Positions 55,211-63,600 of a DNA stretch of 64,000 nucleotides are shown here, one piece after another. A model generated the notes under the pieces. The model saw only the letters and a program-made list of their open reading frames with translations, searched no databases and was not told the DNA's origin. Made by a program: the position numbers and the translations under genes. Origin of the DNA: an uncultured Alphaproteobacteria bacterium. GTDB taxonomy: Bacteria > Pseudomonadota > Alphaproteobacteria > HIMB59. The stretch is from NCBI GenBank assembly GCA_902619375.1, contig CACNEB010000004.1, positions 1 through 64,000 on the forward strand, read 5' to 3'. Each line of letters begins with the position of its first letter. Position 1 is the first letter of the stretch.

Positions 55211-56119
55211 ATGGCAGATATAATTGATGGAAAAGCTTTTGCAGCAAAAATTAGAGCTGAGGTAAAAGAAGACTCAGACAAATTAATCTCTCAAAAACAA
55301 GTAGATCCCTGTTTAGCAGTGGTGCTAGTAGGAGAAAATCCAGCAAGTAAGGTTTATGTGGGGCAAAAAACAAAAATGGCTGCAGAATGTAATATAAAAA
55401 CTAAAGATTACAAATTAGATGCAAATACAGATCAAGAAACATTATTAAAATTGATAGATGAACTTAACAATGATGACTTCGTTCATGGTATTTTAGTACA
55501 ATTACCTTTGCCTAAGCAGATTGATGAGAGAAAAGTGATTGATGCTATTGTTGTAGAAAAGGATGTTGATGGTTTTCATGCTATAAATGCAGGAAGACTT
55601 TCCATCGGGGGTGAAATGTTGAAAAAAGCTTTTATTCCATGCACACCTCTGGGTTCCCTTTTACTTTTGAAAGACCATGTAGAGGATTTAAAAGGTAAAA
55701 GTGCTGTTGTAATTGGTAGGTCAAATATAGTGGGCAAACCTATGTCACAACTTTTAATCGAAGAGTCATGTACTGTTACGGTAGTGCATTCCAAAACCAA
55801 AGAAATTGAAAAAGTTTGTTCACAAGCAGATATTATCGTAGCAGCCATTGGAAGGGCTGAAATGATTGACTCAGAATGGTTAAAGGATGGTGCGGTTGTT
55901 ATTGATGTTGGCATAAACAGAATAGCTATTACAAAAGAGGACGGAAGTGAAGGAAGTAAGATAGTGGGTGACGTAGACTTTGAAAGTGCCTCCACAAAAG
56001 CCTCAAAGATTACTCCTGTACCAGGTGGTGTTGGGCCGATGACTATTGCATGTCTACTAAGAAATACTGTAACATCAGCTTATCGTCATACTGGTCTTGA
56101 GGACCCAAGATCAAATTAA
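55211..56119 (+). CDS. folD: Methylenetetrahydrofolate dehydrogenase/cyclohydrolase
   Basis: Bifunctional folate enzyme converting 5,10-methylene- to 10-formyl-tetrahydrofolate. The 302 residues include VGENPASKVYVGQKTKMA, HGILVQLPLPKQIDERK, DVDGFHAINAGRL, IPCTPLGS, VIGRSNIVGKPMSQLL and TPVPGGVGPMTIACLL. The ATG at 55211 has AAGGAGAAT upstream; an ATG at 55169 overlaps yggT and adds a non-conserved N-terminus. Confidence 0.95.
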   Translation: MADIIDGKAFAAKIRAEVKEDSDKLISQKQVDPCLAVVLVGENPASKVYVGQKTKMAAECNIKTKDYKLDANTDQETLLKLIDELNNDDFVHGILVQLPLPKQIDERKVIDAIVVEKDVDGFHAINAGRLSIGGEMLKKAFIPCTPLGSLLLLKDHVEDLKGKSAVVIGRSNIVGKPMSQLLIEESCTVTVVHSKTKEIEKVCSQADIIVAAIGRAEMIDSEWLKDGAVVIDVGINRIAITKEDGSEGSKIVGDVDFESASTKASKITPVPGGVGPMTIACLLRNTVTSAYRHTGLEDPRSN

Positions 56120-56122
56120 AAA

Positions 56123-56467
56123 TTAAGTTTTTATTTTTCCTGAAATACTTGAACCAGGTGTTACGACATTTCCTTGCTCATCAACTATTACTGGACCGGA
56201 GACTGGATCAGTTACTCCCAATTCTGAACTGAGCTCCTCTAAAATATGTCTTATAGTGTCAAGATATGCGATCATTTGTTGGCGAGCATTGGCAAGACTA
56301 TTTTCATCAACCCACTCAACAACGCTACAATAGGATCTCTCACCTGTCTTTATAACTTTACGGGTAATAACTCCATCAGGATTTGAAAACTTCTTCATTG
56401 AGTCAATAAAGGATTGTTCATTACCAGGTTTAACTTTGAAACGCACGACACTCAAAAATTTAGCCAT
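56123..56467 (-). CDS. Hypothetical protein, ABM-like fold
   Basis: A 114-residue protein whose first 80 residues (MAKFLSVVRFKVKPGNE, VEWVDENSLANARQQMIAYL) have the strand-helix pattern of antibiotic-biosynthesis-monooxygenase-like dimeric alpha-beta barrels. The C-terminus (GPVIVDEQGNVVTPGSSIS) is unusual. Function unknown. It follows the M50-fusion gene by 48 bp on the same strand, so it might be its last operon member. Confidence 0.6.
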   Translation of the reverse strand: MAKFLSVVRFKVKPGNEQSFIDSMKKFSNPDGVITRKVIKTGERSYCSVVEWVDENSLANARQQMIAYLDTIRHILEELSSELGVTDPVSGPVIVDEQGNVVTPGSSISGKIKT

Positions 56468-56515
56468 AGCTCATCCTATTAAAATTATTAAATGAAAACA
56501 TCATAATTCTTAGAC

Positions 56516-58618
56516 TTAAAAACTTATTTCTCTTATAAGGGTCGCAGATATTAGATTTAATATTTTATCAAAATAGGACTGGGGCTGAATACCTACATTT
56601 GCAAGACCTAAAACTTTCTTATCGGAAAAGATTATATTTTCCGACAATTTAAGGGTTACTTTATAATAGGACTTCTCAGATTGTATTCCTCCACCAGGTT
56701 TTTCTCTCGCAGCTATAGGGCCGTTAAAAATAGATGTAACCGAAGGATAGAGACTAAAATCGTCTACTGGTGATTTGCTTATGGACACTACTTCTAAAGC
56801 AACCCTTGGCATTTCAATTGAATTAGGAACAAAAAAACTATTTTTAAACTCTTTAACCTTTGAAATATCATTTTCAGATAAAAAAGCTATGACTTGAAAT
56901 GACTCTTTATTTACAATTGACATAATTGGATCATCTTTATTTAGCCATTGATTTTTTTTTAATTCAATTAAACTTACAATCTCTCCTTTAAATGGTGCAG
57001 TGATATTTAACGATGATTTAATTTTTTCTAAATTATTAATATTAGTTATGATTTTTTTTTCTTCACTTTTCATTATCATTAAATCTGATTTATTTTGATC
57101 GCCCTCTAATGCATTGTTTATTTGAATTGAAATTAATTTTTTTTCTTCAAGAAGTTTTTGTATATCTGAATTAAGTAATGGCGAATTTAGTTTTATTAAG
57201 TCTGCTCCTAATTGTACAGATTGATTTTCTTTAATGTATATATCTGAAACTTGTGAATTTATTGATGGGTAAATTGTAATATATTCTTCTGATTGATAAA
57301 TTGCAGGAATGGACTGAGTATTTTTCCAAGGGTAGAATAAAATAAATGATAAGGTTCCTAAAATTAAAATTGTTCTAATTATACGAATATTTAAAAAGAA
57401 ACTAGAGCGTAGTTTCCACCATTCTCTTAACTCTTTTAAAATAGGCAGTGCAATAAACCAAATAATTTCTACTACAAAAAGAAATATTCCTAAAATTTTG
57501 AATGCAAAAAAATAAACCAGTAAAGCTATTCCTATAAATAGGAAGAACCTGTAAATCCAAGTCGACCAGGCATAAATAGTAATTAAATTTTGGCGTTGTT
57601 GGCTCATATGCTCAGGAGGGCTAAGGCTCAATCCAAACAACCAATTTCGCAATTTCCATTTTGCAATAGCAAATGCTCTGGGCTGAAGGTTGTCTATTTT
57701 TATAAAATCAGCAAATACGTAATATCCATCAAACCTCATAAATGGGCTAATATTTATAAGAAGTGATGAAATCCATCCTGTCGTAGCAACGAAAAAAGCG
57801 GCACTTTTTAAAATTCCTGGATCAGACACTCCCCATACAAAAGTAGCCAGCAAGGCTAAATGTAGCTCTGTTGAAATTCCAGCAAAATTTATTGTCAGTC
57901 TTTTTTTATGATCTCTAAGCCTCCAAGCGTTTGTATTATCAGTGTATAAAAAAGGAAAAAAAACTAAAAACGCAATTCCCATTGAATTGACATTACATCC
58001 AAAATTCTTAGCTGTGTAAGCATGGCCTAATTCATGAATTGCTTTTACACCTACTAATGCAATTGCGTAAAAAATTAATCCATTAAAATTGAAGAAATAC
58101 AAAAAAGTAGATAAAAATTCATCCCAGCTTTGAATAACAAAATAAATTCCAATAATACCAAAAAAATAAATTATTGATCTAAAAAGTTTTTTTCCAAAAA
58201 GCTTAGCTATATTTATTGTTCTGTCTAAAAAAGGATCTGGCTTAATTAAAGGTATTTTAAAAAAAAGATAATTATGAATTAAATTTAAAAACCAATGCTT
58301 TTTTTTAGCCTGATGTTGAGCTAGTAATAGTTTAACATCTTCTGAACTTGAGTGAGTTATTAAACTATTAACCTTTAAAAAATTTATAAAATCATCTAAC
58401 TCCTCCTCCTCGATTGAAACCCCCTTAGCTTCTACTTTTTCAATAAACTGTTTTGAGTCTACTCCTGCAATCCAATGTCTCAGTATTCGAAAAGCAGTTA
58501 AACCTAATGTAAAATATTTATTTCTTAAATTATCATAAATCAGCCATGATGGAGAACCATCCTCCATAGGAGTTCCTGGTAAAAGTTGAAGGTCTTGTCT
58601 TATTGATGGAGTAATCAT
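56516..58618 (-). CDS. PqqD-like/M50 metalloprotease/HlyD fusion protein
   Basis: A 700-residue inner-membrane protein. Residues about 10-85 look like a PqqD-type winged helix (PSWLIYDNLRNKYFTLGLTAFRIL). From about 145 come several helices with the zinc motif HELGH (195-199) and SPFMRFDGYYVF (291-302), corresponding to the S2P N-P-x-D-G site, here with Ser for Asn. Residues about 430-700 form a HlyD-like adaptor (lipoyl halves, coiled coil about 475-530). It resembles YydH-type site-2 protease fusions. It follows the GAF/HlyD gene with no gap. Confidence 0.8.
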   Translation of the reverse strand: MITPSIRQDLQLLPGTPMEDGSPSWLIYDNLRNKYFTLGLTAFRILRHWIAGVDSKQFIEKVEAKGVSIEEEELDDFINFLKVNSLITHSSSEDVKLLLAQHQAKKKHWFLNLIHNYLFFKIPLIKPDPFLDRTINIAKLFGKKLFRSIIYFFGIIGIYFVIQSWDEFLSTFLYFFNFNGLIFYAIALVGVKAIHELGHAYTAKNFGCNVNSMGIAFLVFFPFLYTDNTNAWRLRDHKKRLTINFAGISTELHLALLATFVWGVSDPGILKSAAFFVATTGWISSLLINISPFMRFDGYYVFADFIKIDNLQPRAFAIAKWKLRNWLFGLSLSPPEHMSQQRQNLITIYAWSTWIYRFFLFIGIALLVYFFAFKILGIFLFVVEIIWFIALPILKELREWWKLRSSFFLNIRIIRTILILGTLSFILFYPWKNTQSIPAIYQSEEYITIYPSINSQVSDIYIKENQSVQLGADLIKLNSPLLNSDIQKLLEEKKLISIQINNALEGDQNKSDLMIMKSEEKKIITNINNLEKIKSSLNITAPFKGEIVSLIELKKNQWLNKDDPIMSIVNKESFQVIAFLSENDISKVKEFKNSFFVPNSIEMPRVALEVVSISKSPVDDFSLYPSVTSIFNGPIAAREKPGGGIQSEKSYYKVTLKLSENIIFSDKKVLGLANVGIQPQSYFDKILNLISATLIREISF

Positions 58619-59953
58619 TTAGATACCAAGTGTTTGTCGAACAAAAATAATTGGTTTTCTAAATAAGTAAAAAAATAGTTTCACCTCTTCACCGAAAATT
58701 TTTGCAGTTCCTCTGAGTCCAATTCTTGGAGAGTTTTTGGCCGTAAGAATTTCCGCTGTTACTCGGTAAGCTAGAGTGTTCTCACTGGTAAGTTCAGGCT
58801 CATAAGAAAATTTTGAAACCTTTGCAGGAACAACATTTAGTGGATCAGAGTCTAAAAAAACGTTTATTTCTGCGTCTTTTTTGACTGTTATAGCATCTTT
58901 TACTGGCATCATTATCTCGACAACAACATTCGATGGGTCAGCAATAACCATTATTGTCTCTCCTACCTTAAAAGGCTTGCCTATAAGAAGTGATTTATCC
59001 TTGATAACTGCAATTCCATCAGCGGGAGAATTGATCGTAGATTCATCTAATAGATACTTCTGATAACTTAAGGTTTGTTCTACAAGTTTAATTTTACTCT
59101 GAAGTTGACTGACCATCGCTTTGTCCTCTTTACTTTGAAAAGAAGACTGTTTTGCCTGAAGTAATTCTGTTTCAATTACTTTTAATTCTTGGAAGGCTAA
59201 ATCGTAATCGTTTTGTAAACCTGTTTTTTCAAAAGATATTAATGTAGTTCCAATATCAACTTCATCATTATTTTGAATAAAAACTTCTTTTATGACGCCT
59301 TCAATAGGAGCATTTATAACATAGGGATCTTTTGGGACAATTTCTGATTTGCCAACAGTTGAAAGAGAAATTGGAATGAACATACTAGCGATAAGTCCCG
59401 CTATAATTAAAAATTGAAACCATGTATTTTTAAAAACTTTAATTGTGCTTTCAAAAAAATTATTTTCTTTGAGCGATCCCATCGCGTGTCCAATAGATGA
59501 GCTCAGGTGTCTAATGTACTCGATATCTTGCTCTTCCCAATTTTCATCTCTTGCAAGAAGCAATGCTGCTTGAGGGCCTTTTTGATTTGAAAAACAAGGA
59601 ACCCATAAAAGTTTATCTGGAATTGGATTTTCACCTTTAGCAGGGATTAATGAGTCTTTTTCGATTGTAAATGGATGTGTATCAGGAGATCCCTCTTTTA
59701 ATTTTTCTCTAATTATTTTCTGAGCTAATATAGTTGTCGAAGAAGTTTGTTCTACAACTGCTATGTCAGAAATAGCATCAATCTTAAATTTATTTGAGTT
59801 TGCCCATTCTCCAAAAAAAGCAAAGACAAAAGGGGTTATGTTTCTTAGTTCGTTTGTAACTGTATATCTGATTTCTACAAAAGACTTTGCTTCACGTAAT
59901 TTTTTTTCAAACGTGAAAATCCTTGCTAAACGATTTAATTGGTCTTGACTCAA
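58619..59953 (-). CDS. GAF-like domain plus HlyD membrane-fusion protein
   Basis: A 444-residue protein. The first about 170 residues have a GAF-like pattern (EIRYTVTNELRNITPFVFAFF ... LLLARDENWEEQDIEYIRHL). A membrane helix follows (about 180-200), then a HlyD adaptor: YVINAPIEGVIKEVFIQNNDEVD, a coiled coil (about 250-295), and INSPADGIAVIKDK. The cytoplasmic GAF position suggests sensing or control of transport. It overlaps the upstream adaptor by 4 bp. Confidence 0.78.
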   Translation of the reverse strand: MSQDQLNRLARIFTFEKKLREAKSFVEIRYTVTNELRNITPFVFAFFGEWANSNKFKIDAISDIAVVEQTSSTTILAQKIIREKLKEGSPDTHPFTIEKDSLIPAKGENPIPDKLLWVPCFSNQKGPQAALLLARDENWEEQDIEYIRHLSSSIGHAMGSLKENNFFESTIKVFKNTWFQFLIIAGLIASMFIPISLSTVGKSEIVPKDPYVINAPIEGVIKEVFIQNNDEVDIGTTLISFEKTGLQNDYDLAFQELKVIETELLQAKQSSFQSKEDKAMVSQLQSKIKLVEQTLSYQKYLLDESTINSPADGIAVIKDKSLLIGKPFKVGETIMVIADPSNVVVEIMMPVKDAITVKKDAEINVFLDSDPLNVVPAKVSKFSYEPELTSENTLAYRVTAEILTAKNSPRIGLRGTAKIFGEEVKLFFYLFRKPIIFVRQTLGI

Positions 59954-60678
59954 AATACAACTCGCCCACTCATTCCAGGCAGAAGGGCAGAGCTAGCGTT
60001 TGTAATAGTACCTTTTAGTTGAATTGTTTGGCTTACAGCATCAACATTTGCACCAATTCCACTTATAGAGGCATTGAATTCTTCTTGTATTTCATCGATA
60101 TAAACAGTGATTGGATGGCCTATTGTTAGCCAAGAAACCCATTCACTAGATACTACCATTTCTAATTCAAGGACATCAGTTTTTATAATCTTCATTAATT
60201 CAACTTGAGGCTGTATCGACTCAAATGCGTTTACCACAACTTCCTCAACCGCACCATCAAAAGGCGCTCTAATTTCACATCTCTCTACATTTAGTTCAGC
60301 AATACGTAATTCTGATTTTGCCTTCTCATACTCTGATATAGAGAGTTCAAGTTCATATTTTCCAATTGATCTCATCTGTAACATCTGTTCATCACTTTTT
60401 AGTTTGATCAATGCACTATTTTCATTGGCTCTAACTACATCTTTTTGTGCTTCATATAAACTACAATCGAATTGAATAAGTAAATCTCCTTTTTTAAATC
60501 TTTCCATTTCTTTTACAGAAATACTAGTAATACGAGCGGCCAATTCACTGGAAAGAACAGCTTCTTGTGATGCAACCACTAAAGCTCTTGATTCCCTAAC
60601 TTCTGCTTTAGAGGAAACAGTAAATAGGAGAGATAAAATGATTATTTTAACCAGAAACTTTAACAAGTTTATCTCCAT
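59950..60678 (-). CDS. Periplasmic adaptor (HlyD/RND membrane-fusion family)
   Basis: About 242 residues with a Sec signal (LKFLVKIIILSLLFTVSSKA). RALVVASQEAVLSSELAARI, a lipoyl region (about 45-65, FKKGDLLIQFDC), a coiled coil (about 70-115) and VERCEIRAPFDGAVEE make a short RND-type adaptor, shorter than usual (300-400). The ATG at 60678 gives the cleanest signal; upstream ATGs at 60687 and 60696 are possible. All lie inside the 3' end of the giant gene, implying translational coupling. Confidence 0.78.
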   Translation of the reverse strand: MEINLLKFLVKIIILSLLFTVSSKAEVRESRALVVASQEAVLSSELAARITSISVKEMERFKKGDLLIQFDCSLYEAQKDVVRANENSALIKLKSDEQMLQMRSIGKYELELSISEYEKAKSELRIAELNVERCEIRAPFDGAVEEVVVNAFESIQPQVELMKIIKTDVLELEMVVSSEWVSWLTIGHPITVYIDEIQEEFNASISGIGANVDAVSQTIQLKGTITNASSALLPGMSGRVVF

Positions 60679-63600
60679 AATTTTCATGACCTTCATAATG
60701 TAAATCTAATTGCTCTTGAAGTGTTGCAAATTTAATAAGTTTTTCATCTGTTTCAAGATTTTGTGTATTTAAAACAATAGAGTCTTGAGAAGTGGCCTCA
60801 TCAATTTCTCCTGGAATAGTTGGTATATCAATAAGACTTGACTGATCGTCTGTGTTTGGTGTTTGGTTTTCATTATTGATTGATTCATTCGGGTTAAGAG
60901 TATTATTTATAATCGACCCATCTTCTAAATCATTTTGTGTGTCAAGTAATATTTGTCCTTTTTCATCAACAGTAACTTCGGTTTTTAAAGCTGCACTTCG
61001 GTCTATGAAAGGCTCGAGGTCGCGTTTTAAGGCTTTATCCTGACTAACAGAGTTCCTATCTAGAGTAACATTAATCTCTCTTGTGCTATTATCATTATCG
61101 ATTGCTATCACCTTGACATCGATTGAGTAAATATTTTGAGGAAACTGAACGATCGTCTGACCTGTTGATGGATCAACACGTATCCAGCTTGGGAGAGAGG
61201 AGCCATCCTCTAAGGTTCCTGTGTATTGTTTCACATTAAGCCTATAATCATCTCCAATAGCAAATCCTAATAAAGTATTTTCATTTATTCCAGGCCTTCC
61301 ACTTTGATCAATATTTAAATCTTCAACAGCAACATCGATTACCTTCATACCACCATTGAATGTGTATTCCTTGACTAGGGAGCCTAAATTTACTCTCACC
61401 GCAAGATCAGCTATTTGGTCATTAACTTTAGGTGTTTCAAACGTTACTGTTTTATCAGCAATTGCAGCTTCTAATGTTTTTTGCTTCACAATCAGTGGTG
61501 GAGTTGGTGCTTCACCAGGCTTTCCGGGCTTTCCGATGATTATTGTAAATGTTTGTTGAGTTGATAGGTTACCTCCATCTGTTGCGGTTACCGTAAAAGT
61601 ATAAGTGCCCTCAGTAAGACGGCCTCTGATCCTCCCTGCATCGTTAACAGTTAGACCAGCTGGTAAACCACCATAACTATAAGTTAGTGTTCCGTAAGTG
61701 CTACTGCTTGGATCTGGATCATCAAAGAAAAGTTTTGATTGAATGACAATCCTATTATTTTCAGCACCCCTAAATGTAGGAGCTGTTGAAGAAGTAGGAG
61801 CGTCATTGATACCAGTTACTGTAACAGCTAATTGTGCTGTATCAGTGCTCGATCCGTTTGAGATAGTATAAGTAAAATAATCTATAGCCGTAGTATCTGG
61901 GGTCAGTATGTCTGCTCCATCTTGGTCTGCAACATATGAGTAAGTACCGTCTGAGTTGAGTGTTAGTGTTCCGTAAGTGCCTTTTAAAGAAGATCCCACC
62001 GTGCCACTTGTACCAGTACCTGCTTCTGTTCCTGTTCTTACAGCAGAAATTGTTGCATCTGCGCTCTCATCAGCATCACTTCCACTATCAGTATCATTTG
62101 ACAATAGACCGGAGCCTTTATTTCCAACACTTAGAGTATTACCATCTGTAACACTTCCAGTATCATTATTTCCAACAACCTCATTATTTTGACCACTAAC
62201 TGTAATGGTAATTGTTGCTGTATCAGTTGCTGTTCCATCGGATACAGTATAAGTAAAGACATCTATCTCAGAAGAGCCATCGGCTATATTATCAGCTGCA
62301 GCTTGATCAGCTGTGTAAGTGTAAGATCCATCAGCGCCAACAGTTAATGTTCCATAAGTACCTACTATTTGAGTACCATTGCTCTCATAAGTTGAGCTTG
62401 AGGCAACAGTGCCTGAATTGCCATTTGAGTGAGATATATTTGTTACCGTCAATGAAGAGGAGTCATCAACGTCTGCATCGGTATCATCATTTAATAAATC
62501 GTTCTGAGCTGCTGTTTTTGTAACAGTTTCATCCTCATTCACAGAGTCAGTATCATCTACCCCGACTGGATCATCATTAATACCAGTTACTGTAATTGTC
62601 AATGTTGCTGTGTCAGTAGCTGTTCCATCAGAAACTGTATAGGTGAAGACGTCGGGTACTGTATCACCAGCATCTAAGGCATCAGCTTTTGCTTGATCTG
62701 CTGTGTATTTATATGCTCCATTAGATCCAATCACCAATGTACCATAAGCGCCTGTCACAGATGTGCCATTAAGATGTGTAGTACCAGATGAAACGTTTGA
62801 CTCTGATCCGGAGTCAGGTTGAATTTTTGTAACAGTTAAATTGGCGGGGTCGTCATCGTCAGCGTCTGTATCATCATCTAAAACATCATCTTGAATAGCT
62901 AACTTAGTGACGCTAGAGTCCTCATCAACACTATCGGTGTCATCAACAGCTACAGGGGTGTCATTGACACCCGTTACAGTTATTGTCAATGTTGCTGTAT
63001 CAGTTGCTGTTCCATCAGAAACTGTATAGGTGAAGATGTCGTTTGCTGTATCACCTGCATCTAAATCATCAGCTGCACTTTGATCAGCGACATAAGTATA
63101 AGATCCATTTGAATTAAGAGTTAGTGTTCCGTAAGTACCAGTTAAAGCAGATCCAACAGTGCCGCTATTACCCGTTCCATCCTCTGCCCCAGTTCTAATA
63201 GCAGAAACTGTAAGAGAGGCTGAGTCATCTGCATCTGTATCATCATTTAAAACATCATTTTGTGAAGCGGTTTTAGAGACAGTTTCATCCTCGTTCACAC
63301 TATCGGTGTCATCAACAGCTACTGGAGCATCATTTACACCAGTAATATTGATTGTCAGTAATGCTGTCGCGGTTGCAGAATTTTCATCGGTTAGCGTATA
63401 AGTAAAGACATCACTTGCAGGATCATTAGCATCTAAATCATCAGCTGCAGTTTGATCGGCTGTGTAAGTATAAGAACCATCAGCTCCAACTGTTAAGGTA
63501 CCATAAGTACCGACTATTTGTGTGCCACTACTGCTATAAGTCGAACCCGAAGAAACAGTTCCAGAGTTACCATTTGTATGCGATATATTAGTAACTGTTA

